A stretch of DNA of 64,000 nt, from NCBI RefSeq assembly GCF_017656495.1, contig NZ_JACDNS010000004.1, positions 1 to 64,000 on the forward strand, given 5' to 3'. The stretch is from Thermococcus sp. (GTDB taxonomy: Archaea > Methanobacteriota_B > Thermococci > Thermococcales > Thermococcaceae). Within the stretch, counting starts at the first letter, position 1. Each line of letters begins with the position of its first letter. This document shows, in pieces, positions 44,776 through 54,551 of this stretch. The position numbers and the translations under genes are program-made. A model generated the notes under the pieces. The model did no database searches. It was not told the DNA's origin and was given only the letters and a program-made list of their open reading frames with translations.

Positions 44776-46584
44776 ATGAAAGTATTTGTTGCAGATACAA
44801 GTGTGATTGTAGATGGGAGGTTAACTCAATATTTGGAGGGTCTGGGTGAGAAAGTTAAGGTAGTCATTCCAGAGGCTGTCATTGCTGAGATTGAGCATCA
44901 GGCTAACGAAGGCAAAGCAATAGGGCATGTAGGACTAGAGGAACTCAAAAAGCTCAGAAAAATGGCAGATGAAAACAAAATTTTACTTGAATTTTATGGA
45001 GAGCGACCAGAACTTTGGCAGATTAGGAGAGCAAAAGCCGGAGAAATAGACCATATGGTCAGAGAAGTTGCAAGAGAGCTTAATGCAGTCCTCATTACTG
45101 GAGACAAAGTCCAGAGGGATATTGCAATAGCTAAGGGAATTGAGGTTGTCTATTTAACAGGCAGAAAAGAAGTTAAACACCGCTTGGAAGACTTCTTCGA
45201 CGAACACACCATGAGCGTTCACCTTAAGGCTGGTGTAAGGCCATTAGCTAAGAAAGGAAAACCTGGCGAATGGCGTTTGGTTCCGATCAGAGATGAACCA
45301 CTAACAGACGAGGAGCTTGAGGAAATAGCCGATGACATAGTTGAGAGGGCAAAGAGGGATCCAGAATCTTTCATTGAGCTTGATGAACCAGGAGCAACTG
45401 TTGTTCAGCTTAGAAACTACCGTATTGTAATAGCAAAGCCACCATTTGCTGACAGAATTGAAATTACAGCGGTAAGGCCAATCACCAAGCTCAGCATTGA
45501 AGATTACGAACTCTCTGAAAAACTCTTGGAGAGACTAACTGATAAAGCAGAAGGAATTTTGATTGCAGGTGCACCTGGAGAGGGTAAGACGACATTTGCT
45601 CAGGCTTTGGCTGAATACTATGCTTCAATGGGTAAGATAGTGAAAACAATGGAAAAACCAAGGGACTTGCAGGTTAGTGAGGAAATAACTCAATATACAG
45701 CACTTGGCGGTAGAATGGACAAGACTGGAGACGTTTTACTCTTAGTTAGGCCGGATTATACAATATTCGACGAAATGAGGAAGACAAGTGACTTCAAGAT
45801 TTACGCTGACTTAAGGCTGGCTGGAGTTGGCATGGTTGGTGTAGTTCACGCAACTAAGCCTATAGATGCAATTCAGCGTTTCATTGGAAGAGTTGAATTG
45901 GGTATGATACCCCAGATAGTTGATACAGTGATTTTCATCAAGGATGGAAGAGTTGACAAAGTTCTAACACTTGAGTATAAAGTTAAGGTGCCAAGCGGAA
46001 TGACGGAGGAAGACTTGGCAAGACCAGTAATTGAGGTTAGGGACTTTGAGACTGGAGAGCTTGAATACGAAATCTATACCTATGGTGAACAGATAAGCGT
46101 AGTCCCAGTGAAAAAGAAGGAAAAGCCGCCAGCCATGAAGTTAGCAGAGAAGAAGCTCAAGCAAGAAATCAAAAAATTCTTGCCAGACGTTTACACAGAG
46201 GTTGAGCTTGTAAGCCCACACAAAGCAGTAATCTATGCAGATGAGTTTGACATTCCAGTAATAATTGGAAAGAAGGGCAAAAGGATCACAGAGATCGAGA
46301 AGAGATTAGGCATAAGCATTGATGTAAAGAGCTTTGAAGAGAAGATGAAAGAGATGCCAAAAGAGAAGATACCAGTTGAAGTAGAAGAAAAGAAAAAGCA
46401 GATTGTCCTAAGGGTTTCACCAGATTATGCAAAGAAACCTTTGAAGTTCTTCGGTGGGGGGCAGTATGTGTTCACAGCAACGCCATCAAAGAAGGGCATA
46501 GTTAAGGTGAATAAGAACACACCAATTGGAAGGGAGCTTAAGCGCTTGCTTGAAGCTGGAATTGAAATTTGGGCTTCCCTTTGA
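44776..46584 (+). CDS. PIN-domain ATPase with KH domain (PINA type)
   Basis: Three modules are visible. Residues 1-130 are a PIN nuclease-like domain (FVADTSVIVDGRL, AEIEHQA, and the acidic VLITGDKVQRDIA). Residues 240-450 are a VirB11/PilT-type hexameric ATPase with Walker A GAPGEGKT at about 265-272 and FDEMRKTSDF. Residues about 490-560 are a KH domain with IPVIIGKKGKRI. The Sulfolobus relative, PINA, drives Holliday junction migration. ATG 44776 follows GAGGTGA, and the open frame upstream from 44728 is spacer. The product is 602 residues. Confidence 0.9.
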   Translation: MKVFVADTSVIVDGRLTQYLEGLGEKVKVVIPEAVIAEIEHQANEGKAIGHVGLEELKKLRKMADENKILLEFYGERPELWQIRRAKAGEIDHMVREVARELNAVLITGDKVQRDIAIAKGIEVVYLTGRKEVKHRLEDFFDEHTMSVHLKAGVRPLAKKGKPGEWRLVPIRDEPLTDEELEEIADDIVERAKRDPESFIELDEPGATVVQLRNYRIVIAKPPFADRIEITAVRPITKLSIEDYELSEKLLERLTDKAEGILIAGAPGEGKTTFAQALAEYYASMGKIVKTMEKPRDLQVSEEITQYTALGGRMDKTGDVLLLVRPDYTIFDEMRKTSDFKIYADLRLAGVGMVGVVHATKPIDAIQRFIGRVELGMIPQIVDTVIFIKDGRVDKVLTLEYKVKVPSGMTEEDLARPVIEVRDFETGELEYEIYTYGEQISVVPVKKKEKPPAMKLAEKKLKQEIKKFLPDVYTEVELVSPHKAVIYADEFDIPVIIGKKGKRITEIEKRLGISIDVKSFEEKMKEMPKEKIPVEVEEKKKQIVLRVSPDYAKKPLKFFGGGQYVFTATPSKKGIVKVNKNTPIGRELKRLLEAGIEIWASL

Positions 46585-46650
46585 ATTTTAATATTTTCAA
46601 TATTTGGAAAACTTTTTAAAGTTTCTTTTGTTTTTATCTTTGGTGGTAAT

Positions 46651-46878
46651 ATGTGGAAGGATAAACTCTTCTGGTCCTTAGCTATCGGTTCTCTAATTTT
46701 AATGGCCGTTGGCTTAATAACAGGGAGAGATATCTTCTTCATTGGACAGCTCATCTTTTTGTTGGCATGGATTTATTTAGTCCTCAAAACTATCGAGAAC
46801 TTCTTTGGGAGGATTTCTGGGATTGAACGGGATATTAAGGAAATAAAGAAGGAATTAAAAGAGCTTCAAAAAAGCTAA
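46651..46878 (+). CDS. Small two-helix membrane protein with coiled-coil tail
   Basis: The 75-residue protein has two membrane helices (about 8-22 and 29-46) and a highly charged C-terminal coiled coil (GIERDIKEIKKELKELQ). GGTGGT is three bases from ATG 46651, and an AACTTTTTAAAG TATA-like stretch lies near 46615. No family is recognised. The tail points to an oligomeric membrane scaffold or an interaction with a soluble partner, as inference. It ends just before a box C/D sRNA on the other strand. Confidence 0.65.
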   Translation: MWKDKLFWSLAIGSLILMAVGLITGRDIFFIGQLIFLLAWIYLVLKTIENFFGRISGIERDIKEIKKELKELQKS

Positions 46879-46885
46879 AATCATG

Positions 46886-46945
46886 TTGAGCTCAGTTGCG
46901 AGGGTAGTCATCACCTTCAGCTAGCGAAATTGTCATCATTGCCCG
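46886..46945 (-). ncRNA. Box C/D guide sRNA, likely 23S rRNA guide
   Basis: Reading the minus strand: box C ATGATGA (46939-46933), guide CAATTTCGCTAG, box D' CTGA (46920-46917), a 2-base spacer, box C' GTGATGA (46914-46908), guide CTACCCTCGCAA, box D CTGA (46895-46892). Both guides are 12 bases, the usual archaeal length. The D' guide is complementary to CUAGCGAAAUUG; its ten central bases match the universally conserved UAGCGAAAUU of 23S rRNA domain IV. The D+5 rule would target the C in UAGC (about E. coli C1934, numbering from memory). The second target is not identified. Confidence 0.88.
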
Positions 46946-46980
46946 AAAGGTTTTTATCCTAAGTTCTTAAGTCCCTTTCG

Positions 46981-47541
46981 ATGTTCATATTAGCATCTCA
47001 AAGTCCGAGACGAAGGGAAATTTTGGAGAGATTCTTTGAGAACTTTGAGGTGGTGCCGAGTAACGCTGATGAAAGCGTTATTGCGGAAAACCCAGAGGAA
47101 AAGGCAATTGAAGTTGCAAGGAAGAAAGCATGGGAAGTTTACAACAGAACAGGGGGCACTGTTCTTGGAGCTGATACAATAGTTGTCCTTAAGAACAAAG
47201 TCCTTGGAAAGCCCAAAAATGAAGAAGAAGCAAAGAAAATGCTCAAGCTGTTAAGCGGGAAGATTCACGAAGTTATCACTGGTTACTGCATAATCCACAA
47301 AGGAAAAGAGATTACCGGCTCTGAAGTCACGAAAGTTAAGTTTAGGGAGCTTAGTGAGGAAGAAATTAAGTGGTATGTAAGTACGGGAGAGCCTTTAGAC
47401 AAAGCTGGAGCCTATGCAATCCAAGGAAAAGCTGCCATTTTCATAGAGTGGATTCATGGAGACTTTTATAACGTTGTCGGCTTGCCAATTAAAGTTGTGC
47501 TCGAGCTTAAAAATCTTGGATTTCCGTTAAAGCAATTCTGA
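46981..47541 (+). CDS. maf: Maf-family nucleoside triphosphate pyrophosphatase
   Basis: Maf proteins hydrolyse non-canonical or selected NTPs to NMP and pyrophosphate. The start FILASQSPRRREIL is the nucleotide-binding signature, followed by NADESVI, VLGADTIVVL near 75, GKIHEVITGYCI and the final DKAGAYAIQGKA. Length (186) is normal. GGTTTTTATCC (centre near 46954) with CGAAAG before it forms a BRE/TATA 26 bases from ATG 46981, and no ribosome binding site intervenes. The mRNA is therefore probably leaderless. Its end overlaps the convergent PHP gene by 15 bases. Confidence 0.94.
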   Translation: MFILASQSPRRREILERFFENFEVVPSNADESVIAENPEEKAIEVARKKAWEVYNRTGGTVLGADTIVVLKNKVLGKPKNEEEAKKMLKLLSGKIHEVITGYCIIHKGKEITGSEVTKVKFRELSEEEIKWYVSTGEPLDKAGAYAIQGKAAIFIEWIHGDFYNVVGLPIKVVLELKNLGFPLKQF

Positions 47542-48192
47542 AAATAACAAGTCTTCCTTTGTCCCTCCAGCTTTTTTGAAGATCTTTTCGCTCCATCTAA
47601 TGGCTCCAACATCACTAGGCATATGAGCATCGCTTGCAAATGTCAGTTTAACTCCCCTTTTAATACATAGCTTAATGAAATCCAGCTCTGGGACTCTATA
47701 GCGGGAGCTGATTTCAAAGGCTTTGCCATACTCTTCAGCAAGCTCAACAATTTCCAAATAATCTTCATAGCTTGGGTATCCGATATAGGGAAAAACGTTG
47801 CCAAAATGCCCAATTATGTCTACATCTTCGTCTTGAATTGCTATTTTAATTAAATCAAGATAAGCATCAATTCCTTCAGGATCAAGCCATACGTGAGCGG
47901 AAGCAATAACATAATCAAGCTTTTTTGCCATTTCGCTGGTTATATCAACGCCTGTTGTGAAAATGTTAGCTTCAATTCCAGCTAGAACAGTAATTTCACT
48001 CTCTTTCTTTATCTGTCTAATCTCAGAAATGTACGTATTGAATTTTTTGGGAGTGAAATACTGAATGTGATCGCTTATACCAACTAGCTTAAGTCCTTTC
48101 CTCTCCGCTTCAGCAACATTGTCCCTAATCGTACCAATGCCATCAGAATATTGGGTGTGTGTATGCATATCCATCATTTTAGAAACCTGCAT
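47527..48192 (-). CDS. PHP-domain metal-dependent phosphoesterase
   Basis: The PHP signature HTHTQYSDG lies near residue 10, followed by GISDH near 38, GIEANI near 70, ASAHVW near 98, IGHFGN near 126 and SDAHMPSDVG near 194. These are the histidine and acidic ligands of a trinuclear metal site. Stand-alone PHP proteins of this size act as histidinol phosphatase-like or other phosphoesterases. No histidine genes are near, so the substrate is unknown. The start is open between ATG 48192 and ATG 48177 (AGGTTT before it); both precede the metal site. Confidence 0.82.
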   Translation of the reverse strand: MQVSKMMDMHTHTQYSDGIGTIRDNVAEAERKGLKLVGISDHIQYFTPKKFNTYISEIRQIKKESEITVLAGIEANIFTTGVDITSEMAKKLDYVIASAHVWLDPEGIDAYLDLIKIAIQDEDVDIIGHFGNVFPYIGYPSYEDYLEIVELAEEYGKAFEISSRYRVPELDFIKLCIKRGVKLTFASDAHMPSDVGAIRWSEKIFKKAGGTKEDLLFSELL

Positions 48193-48438
48193 ATTGTAGT
48201 ACTCTGTCTAATTAAATGTTTTTTGGTCTAGGATTCAAAAAGTGAATGTTTGTAGAGATTTAGATTAGAAATGCCACACCTTCATTTTGTTCACTGCCAT
48301 ATTATGGACATAAATGTGCAAGCTTTGTAAATTTTTAACTTTTCAAAATTCTGGACAAAATATCCAATGTAAAGTTGAACCTTTAGTTTTGACAACCTTT
48401 AAATACTATTTTACTCAAATGAAATTTCGGTGGTGGAA

Positions 48439-48870
48439 ATGGTTGAGCGCTCGAAAGTTAGAGTTCTCATAGCTAAACCCGGCTTGGATGGTCATGATAG
48501 GGGTGCTAAAGTCATTGCTAGAGCTTTGAGAGATGCAGGTTTTGAAGTTATTTATACTGGAATTAGACAAACTCCCGAGCAGATTGTTGAGAGTGTCATT
48601 CAAGAAGATGTGGACGTTTTGGGAATTAGCATTCTTTCTGGAGCTCATATGGTTCTGATCCCAAAGATTCTTAAGCTGCTTGAGGAGAAGGGACTTAAGC
48701 CGAATGAAGACATACTAGTGATTGCTGGAGGTATTATTCCACCAGATGATGCAGAACAGCTTGAAAAAATGGGGGTTGCAAAAGTTTTTGGTCCTGGAAG
48801 TCCAATTAATGAAATAATTAAGTTTATTGATGAAAGTCTTCCAAAACTCAAGAAGTTCAGGGGAGCTTGA
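48439..48870 (+). CDS. Methylmalonyl-CoA mutase, B12-binding small subunit
   Basis: This is the cobalamin-binding domain of methylmalonyl-CoA mutase as a separate subunit. DGHDRG (residues about 14-19) carries the DxHxxG cobalt-ligand histidine. SILSGAH and [10 protein letters not shown] are the other two base-off B12 motifs. The catalytic subunit is not in the window. GGTGG lies just before ATG 48439, so the GTGs upstream belong to the binding site. The gene is followed by MeaB and methylmalonyl-CoA epimerase and likely belongs to one functional unit. It has 143 residues. Confidence 0.93.
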   Translation: MVERSKVRVLIAKPGLDGHDRGAKVIARALRDAGFEVIYTGIRQTPEQIVESVIQEDVDVLGISILSGAHMVLIPKILKLLEEKGLKPNEDILVIAGGIIPPDDAEQLEKMGVAKVFGPGSPINEIIKFIDESLPKLKKFRGA

Positions 48871-48915
48871 TAAACTTTATATCTTTTTGCTGGATAATTA
48901 AACCAAGTGGTGCCA

Positions 48916-49875
48916 ATGATTGACGACCTAATTGAGAGAATGCTCAAAGGAGATAAGAGAGCAACTGCAAGGCTGATAACCCTCGTTGAAAACGATGAAG
49001 AAAAGGCCCGTGAAATAGTGAAGAAAATATACAAATACACTGGGAAAGCCTATATCGTTGGTATTACCGGCCCGCCAGGCTCTGGGAAGTCAACCCTTCT
49101 TGATAAGCTCATAAAGCAGGCAAGAAGTGAAGGACTTATAGTTGGTGTTATAGCTATTGATCCAACTTCACCATTTACTGGCGGGGCATTGCTTGGTGAT
49201 AGGATTAGAATGCAGCGCCACTCAACAGATCCTGGAGTTTTCATAAGAAGTATGGCAACAAGAGGTTCTCTTGGAGGTTTAGCCAAAGCAACAAATGATG
49301 CTATTAAGGTCCTTGATGCCTATGGATGTGATGTTATTTTTGTTGAAACTGTTGGTGTTGGGCAGATTGAGGTTGATATCGTTAAAACAGCTGATACTGT
49401 AGTGTTAGTTACTGTTCCCGGATTGGGAGATGATATTCAGGCAATCAAAGCAGGTTTAATGGAGATTGCAGATATATTTGTCATAAACAAAGCTGATAAA
49501 GAGGGGGCAGATGCAACTTTCTTTGAGCTCAACTTAATGCTTGACCTCGAAAAAGAGAAGTGGGAGAAGAGAGGATGGAGGCCACCGATTGTCGAAACCG
49601 TGGCTGTCACTATGAGGGGAATTAAAGAGCTCTGGGAAGAAATAAAGAAACACAAGAAGTTCCTTGAAGAAAGTGGGGAAATTGAAAAGAAAAAGAAGTT
49701 TAGGGCAGAAGAGGAAGTAAAGACAATTGTTTCTGATTCTGTTGCAAGGAAAATTAGTGAAAAGCTTAAAGACAAAGAGTTATCAAAACTTATTGATAAA
49801 ATCGTGAAAAGAGAAATTGACCCATATTCTGCTGCTGAAGTTGTTTTGGAAGAAACTCTGGGGGTGAAAATATGA
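48916..49875 (+). CDS. meaB: Methylmalonyl-CoA mutase-associated GTPase MeaB
   Basis: MeaB is a G3E P-loop GTPase that guards adenosylcobalamin loading and integrity of the mutase. The P-loop [14 protein letters not shown] is near residue 51, followed by [20 protein letters not shown], the [16 protein letters not shown] switch near 140 and NKADKEGAD near 190. The basic helical C terminus (about 255-319) forms the dimer arm. AACTTTATATC near 48875 is a TATA box and ATG 48916 follows GGTG. The stop overlaps the epimerase ATG by four bases (ATGA). Confidence 0.95.
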   Translation: MIDDLIERMLKGDKRATARLITLVENDEEKAREIVKKIYKYTGKAYIVGITGPPGSGKSTLLDKLIKQARSEGLIVGVIAIDPTSPFTGGALLGDRIRMQRHSTDPGVFIRSMATRGSLGGLAKATNDAIKVLDAYGCDVIFVETVGVGQIEVDIVKTADTVVLVTVPGLGDDIQAIKAGLMEIADIFVINKADKEGADATFFELNLMLDLEKEKWEKRGWRPPIVETVAVTMRGIKELWEEIKKHKKFLEESGEIEKKKKFRAEEEVKTIVSDSVARKISEKLKDKELSKLIDKIVKREIDPYSAAEVVLEETLGVKI

Positions 49876-50273
49876 TAAAGAAAATTGACCACGTTGGTAT
49901 TGCCGTTAAGAATTTAGATGAAGCAATTAAGCTTTGGGAAGCCCTTGGGTTGAAAGTTGCTGAGATTGAGGAAGTTCCGGAGCAAAAAGTTAGAGTTGCT
50001 GTATTTAAGGTTGGTGAAAGCAGAATTGAGCTTTTAGAAGGGACAAGCGAGGATTCACCAATATCGAAGTTCATTGCTAAGAGAGGAGAGGGCATTCATC
50101 ACATTGCTCTTGGCGTTGAGAACATCGAAGAGCACTTGGAGAAGCTTAAAGAGCAAGGATTTAGGTTAATTGATGAGAAGCCGAGAATTGGCGCTGGTGG
50201 TGCTAGGATAGCATTTGTTCATCCAAAAAGTGTTAATGGAGTTTTGTTGGAATTATGTGAAAGGAAAGAATGA
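49872..50273 (+). CDS. mce: Methylmalonyl-CoA epimerase
   Basis: The enzyme interconverts (R)- and (S)-methylmalonyl-CoA. It is a vicinal oxygen chelate protein of two beta-alpha-beta3 modules with metal ligands in [15 protein letters not shown] (His near 7), the RIELLEG glutamate, GIHHIALGV (His near 78) and GVLLELCER (Glu near 129). It has 133 residues, the family size. Coupled to meaB by an ATGA overlap, it completes the local methylmalonyl module. T-rich sequence after the stop (50290-50325) may terminate transcription. Confidence 0.95.
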   Translation: MIKKIDHVGIAVKNLDEAIKLWEALGLKVAEIEEVPEQKVRVAVFKVGESRIELLEGTSEDSPISKFIAKRGEGIHHIALGVENIEEHLEKLKEQGFRLIDEKPRIGAGGARIAFVHPKSVNGVLLELCERKE

Positions 50274-50476
50274 CTAATTATATGTTAAAACTTGTATCTT
50301 TTTCTATATTTTTGGTCACACTTCTATTAAAAAATAAGGCAAAACTTTATAAATTTAAAACTTAACCAGTTATTGGTAAGATGTTCCATTTTCCGAATTC
50401 ACTGTTCCAATAGGTGTCAGCATTTTCACGGCTAAAATCAGCACAGAGTGAACATGCCTCCAGAGAGGGATGAGCA

Positions 50477-50932
50477 ATGTTCAAGATGCTTAAAGGAATA
50501 AGATCCACCGATTTAGAACATGAAAAAGATGGTTCACTTTTCCAAGTAGTCCACTATTCCAGAGTACCAGAAATTTTGAAGAGATTTTCCGACAAGAAAA
50601 AGGTTTTAATAACAAGGAACCCTCCAAATGGACAAGACAGCTCTACTTTCTTTATTTGGGTAAGTAAGGTAGATCATCCTAATGCTGTTTCTCCTTCAAA
50701 TCTATACGTAATTGAGCAAAAGGTTTGGGAGATAATAGAGAAAGAATCACCAATAATAGTCTTGGATGCGTTTGAATACCTAATGATGGAACAGGGACTT
50801 GAAGTAACACTGAGATTTACAGGAAAGCTTAGAGACATGGCACTTTTGAACAATTCTGGATTTATTGTTAGTATTAGTGAGGGATTGGACAAAAAAGTTG
50901 TTGCTCTTCTTAAACGTATTGTGGAGGGATGA
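50477..50932 (+). CDS. DUF835 domain protein
   Basis: The 151-residue protein matches the pattern of the Thermococcales-rich DUF835 family: an N-terminal strand segment (GSLFQVVHYSRVPEIL), KKVLITRNPP, then IIVLDAFEYLMMEQGLEVTLRFTGKLRDMALLNNSGFIVSISEGL. The central DxFEYL motif near residue 95 and the hydrophobic helix are typical. The fold is P-loop-like alpha/beta, without an ATP-binding loop. Function is unknown; members often accompany signalling or membrane genes. AGAGAGGGATGA lies before ATG 50477. The 200-base spacer upstream holds TATA-like ACTTTATAAATT near 50347 and no further gene. Confidence 0.75.
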   Translation: MFKMLKGIRSTDLEHEKDGSLFQVVHYSRVPEILKRFSDKKKVLITRNPPNGQDSSTFFIWVSKVDHPNAVSPSNLYVIEQKVWEIIEKESPIIVLDAFEYLMMEQGLEVTLRFTGKLRDMALLNNSGFIVSISEGLDKKVVALLKRIVEG

Positions 50933-51011
50933 ATTTTATCTTTTTCACAACTTTCTATTTTAGTAAGCTATATATAATCGCATATCCAATCTTTCCCCTT
51001 AGGTGTATAAG

Positions 51012-54000
51012 ATGCCATACATTGAAAAGCTTGAGATGAAAGGATTCAAATCATATGGTGGCAAAAAAGTTGTTGTGCCTTTTTCTAAGGGATTCACAGC
51101 AATAGTTGGTGCCAATGGCAGTGGTAAGAGCAATATTGGTGATGCTATCCTCTTCGTTCTTGGAGGACTCTCTGCTAAGGCAATGCGTGCTACAAGAATA
51201 AGTGATCTAATTTTTGCAGGAACTAAAAAAGAAGCTCCAGCAAAGTATGCTGAAGTTACAATTTATTTTAACAATGAAGACAGGGGATTCCCAATAGATG
51301 AAGACGAAGTTGTAATAAAGAGAAGAGTTTATCCTGATGGGAGGAGTACGTACTGGCTCAATGGTAAAAGAACAAGCAGGAGCGATATTCTTGATATTTT
51401 GAGTGCTGCAATGATATCCCCTGAAGGGTATAACTTAGTTCTCCAGGGTGATATTACAAAGTTCATCAAGATGAGTCCTCTCGAAAGGAGAATGATAATT
51501 GACGAGATTTCTGGAATTGCAGAATATGATGCAAAGAAAAAGAAAGCTATGGAAGAACTCAAACAAGCAGAAGAAAATCTTGCAAGAGTGGATTTGCTTA
51601 TACATGAAGTCAAAAGGCAGTTGGATAAGTTAGAGAGAGAAAGAAATGATGCATTACGCTACTTAGATTTGAAGGAGAGACTAGAAAAAGCTAAGGTTAC
51701 ACTCCTTGTTGGAGAAATCAAGAGACTTGAAAAGCTCATTAAAGAAAGCGAAGAGAGGGATAAGCAGATAGAGGAGGAAGCTAAAGAAGTCGAGAATAAA
51801 TTGAAGGAAATTGTAAAAGAGATAATTGAAAAAGAGAACTTGCTAGCTAAGGTAGAAAAAGAGTTAGAGGAAAAGAGTGAAGATGGCATCTTAGAGCTTA
51901 CAAGAAAAATAAGTGATGTAAAATCAAAAATTGAAATGGCAAAGAGGAACATTGAACTCGCTAAGAAGGAAATTGAAGAAAGCCAGAGAAGACTAATGAA
52001 AAGCAAAGAGGAACTTAAAAGAGTTTCAGAGGAAATCGAAAAGAGCAAGTCTGCGATACAAAGATGGAGCAAGAGGAGAGAGAAACTGCTTAAGGAAATA
52101 GAAGAGAAAGAAAAGGAAAGAAATGAATTAATTATAAGACTTGGCGAAATTGACAAGAACTTCACTATAGCAAAACAAGAGTTTGATAAGGTTACAGAAG
52201 AGCTTGAAAATGCAAAGCGCGACTTTTACATAAAAGAGAGCGATATAAAGAAGTTCGAAGAAGAAATAGATAGACTCAGAACCAAAATTGCTCAAAATAA
52301 CGCAAAAAGATTAACCCTAAAGAACAAAATAGCAGAGCTTAAGACAAAGATTGATGAGAAAAAAGCGGAGCTTGGAGAAATAGAAAACAAGATGCAGAAG
52401 AGTGAGATGAGGCTTAGGAAAGTTGAGAAAGAACTTGAGGAAAAACAACAGAAACTTCAAAAAGTTATTCCTGAGCTGGAGAAAGCTAAACAAGAGTTAA
52501 TTAAGGCAGAGGCTCAGAAAGAAGTAAGCAAAAATAAAGTACTTGAAGCTTTAAAGAGAGCAAACATTCCAGGAGTTTACGGCTCTTTAGCTGAATTAAT
52601 CAGGATTAAAGATGATAATTATTTTGTGGCCATTGATGTTGCTCTGGGTTCTCACGCAGATAATGTTATCGTTGAAGATGATAGAGTAGCTGAGAAAGCA
52701 ATCAAGTTCCTAAAAGAGAATAGACTTGGGAGATTAACTTTCTTGCCTTTGAACAAGATAAAGCCCCGTTCCCTTAAGGAAGCTCCTCTTGGAATTCCAG
52801 CAATGGATGTTGTAGATTATGATCCCAAGTTCCAGAATGCAGTTGCTTTTGCATTGGGAGACACGTTAATAGTTAATGACATGGACGAAGCAAGAGCTGT
52901 TGGAATAGGAAAAGTCAGAATGGTAACACTTGGTGGAGAACTCCTCGAGAAGAGCGGTGCCATAGTTGGTGGTCATTATAAGCCCAGAGCAAGATTGGCC
53001 GTGAACACTGAAGAGCTGAAAAAGAGGGTAGAAGCTCTTGAAAGGGAAAAAGAAAGACTTGAGTCTGAGATTAATGCATTAAAGGTTGAGTATAAAGGCC
53101 TTGAAAGAGAACTGTTTGAGCTCAGGATGAAAAAGAGTGATGTCAGTAAAGACTTGGATGTTCTTCAAAAGGACATGGATAGATTACTGAAGGAAGATAA
53201 ACTTCTAAGCGAAGAGATTAGAGAGAGTGAAGAGCTGATTAAAGCCCTTGAAAAGAAGATCTATGATACAAAAGGTGAGCTCGCAAAACTCAAAGGAAAG
53301 ATTGAGCGCTTGGAAAAGAAAAAAGACAAGCTAAAGAAGGCTTTAGATAATCCAGAGGCGAGAGAGCTCAATCAGAAGATTAGAGAGGTTGAACATGAAA
53401 TAGGCAAGCTTAGGGAAGAGCTAAGTAAAATTGAATCAAAGCTTGAAAGCCTTGACATAAGGATTAATGAGGAGCTTTTGCCAAGAAAAGCAGACCTTGA
53501 AGAAGAAATTGAAGGACTTGTGAACAGGATTAATGCATTCAAGCAGAGCATAACAAAGAATGAAGAGGACATAACAAAGCTCCAAGAGGAGCTGAAGAAG
53601 TTAGAAGAACAAGAGAGTGAAGTCAAAGAGGAGCTTAAAGCTTTGAGGGATAAGAGAGAGGAGTTGAAGAAAGAAATAATCCAACTCAGAGAGGAGAAAG
53701 ACAAGCTCAATAATAGACTGCAGGAGCTTAGGATTGAGGCAAATACGCTCAAGATTAAGATTGCCCAGTATAATGCCCAGCTCCAAGAGAAGAACAGGGA
53801 GCTCAAGCACCATGATACAAAGCTCGTGAAAGAAATCCCACTTGACCTTGAAAAGCTGAGGGAAGAGATTGAACAGATGGAAGAGGAAATCAAGGAACTT
53901 GAACCAGTTAACATGAAAGCTATTGAGGACTTTGAGATTGTGGAAAGGAGATACATGGAGCTTAAGTCAAAAAGGGAAAGACTTGAGGCAGAGAAGGAGA

Positions 54001-54539
54001 GCATATTAGAGTTCATAGATGAGATTGAAGCTCAGAAGAAGAATGTCTTCATGACAACGCTTAATGCAATAGCCAGGAACTTTTCGGAGTTGTTTGCCAA
54101 GCTTTCTCCAGGAGGTTCTGCAAGATTAATCCTTGAGAATCCAGATGACCCATTCAGTGGAGGTCTTGAAATTGAAGCAAAGCCCGCTGGAAAGGAAGTA
54201 AAGAGAATCGAAGCAATGAGTGGTGGAGAGAAAGCTTTGACGGCTTTGGCATTCGTCTTTGCAATCCAGAGATATAAGCCAGCTCCGTTCTACCTCTTTG
54301 ATGAGATTGATGCACACCTTGATGACGCAAACGTCAAGAGGGTTGCTGATCTGATAAAAGAGGCATCACAGCACAGTCAGTTTATAGTTATAACTCTCAG
54401 AGATGTCATGATGGCAAATGCTGAAAAGATAATCGGTGTTTCGATGAGAGATGGGATTTCAAGGGTCGTCAGTTTGAGCTTGGAGAAGGCAATGGAGTAC
54501 CTTGAGAAGGCGAGGCAGAGAAATGCTCTAGGGCTTTAA
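51012..54539 (+). CDS. smc: Chromosome segregation protein SMC
   Basis: Smc is the ATPase arm of prokaryotic condensin. Walker A GANGSGKSN lies at residues about 33-41, and two coiled-coil arms span about 170-500 and 675-1010. The hinge (about 520-655: PGVYGSLAELIRI, HADNVIVED, GGHYKPRARLA) joins them. The C-terminal head has the ABC signature MSGGEKALTALAF near 1070 and Walker B FYLFDEIDAHLD near 1094. Length is 1175 residues from ATG 51012, which follows AGGTG; the GTG at 51003 is inside that site. The scpA gene follows after 12 bases. Confidence 0.97.
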   Translation: MPYIEKLEMKGFKSYGGKKVVVPFSKGFTAIVGANGSGKSNIGDAILFVLGGLSAKAMRATRISDLIFAGTKKEAPAKYAEVTIYFNNEDRGFPIDEDEVVIKRRVYPDGRSTYWLNGKRTSRSDILDILSAAMISPEGYNLVLQGDITKFIKMSPLERRMIIDEISGIAEYDAKKKKAMEELKQAEENLARVDLLIHEVKRQLDKLERERNDALRYLDLKERLEKAKVTLLVGEIKRLEKLIKESEERDKQIEEEAKEVENKLKEIVKEIIEKENLLAKVEKELEEKSEDGILELTRKISDVKSKIEMAKRNIELAKKEIEESQRRLMKSKEELKRVSEEIEKSKSAIQRWSKRREKLLKEIEEKEKERNELIIRLGEIDKNFTIAKQEFDKVTEELENAKRDFYIKESDIKKFEEEIDRLRTKIAQNNAKRLTLKNKIAELKTKIDEKKAELGEIENKMQKSEMRLRKVEKELEEKQQKLQKVIPELEKAKQELIKAEAQKEVSKNKVLEALKRANIPGVYGSLAELIRIKDDNYFVAIDVALGSHADNVIVEDDRVAEKAIKFLKENRLGRLTFLPLNKIKPRSLKEAPLGIPAMDVVDYDPKFQNAVAFALGDTLIVNDMDEARAVGIGKVRMVTLGGELLEKSGAIVGGHYKPRARLAVNTEELKKRVEALEREKERLESEINALKVEYKGLERELFELRMKKSDVSKDLDVLQKDMDRLLKEDKLLSEEIRESEELIKALEKKIYDTKGELAKLKGKIERLEKKKDKLKKALDNPEARELNQKIREVEHEIGKLREELSKIESKLESLDIRINEELLPRKADLEEEIEGLVNRINAFKQSITKNEEDITKLQEELKKLEEQESEVKEELKALRDKREELKKEIIQLREEKDKLNNRLQELRIEANTLKIKIAQYNAQLQEKNRELKHHDTKLVKEIPLDLEKLREEIEQMEEEIKELEPVNMKAIEDFEIVERRYMELKSKRERLEAEKESILEFIDEIEAQKKNVFMTTLNAIARNFSELFAKLSPGGSARLILENPDDPFSGGLEIEAKPAGKEVKRIEAMSGGEKALTALAFVFAIQRYKPAPFYLFDEIDAHLDDANVKRVADLIKEASQHSQFIVITLRDVMMANAEKIIGVSMRDGISRVVSLSLEKAMEYLEKARQRNALGL

Positions 54540-54551
54540 TAGGTGACCAAA

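Noticed and set aside
48193-48438. Hidden gene or RNA in the 246-base spacer
   Set aside because: AT-rich with only promoter-like CCTTTAAATAC near 48400; no long frame, C/D boxes or GC-rich fold.
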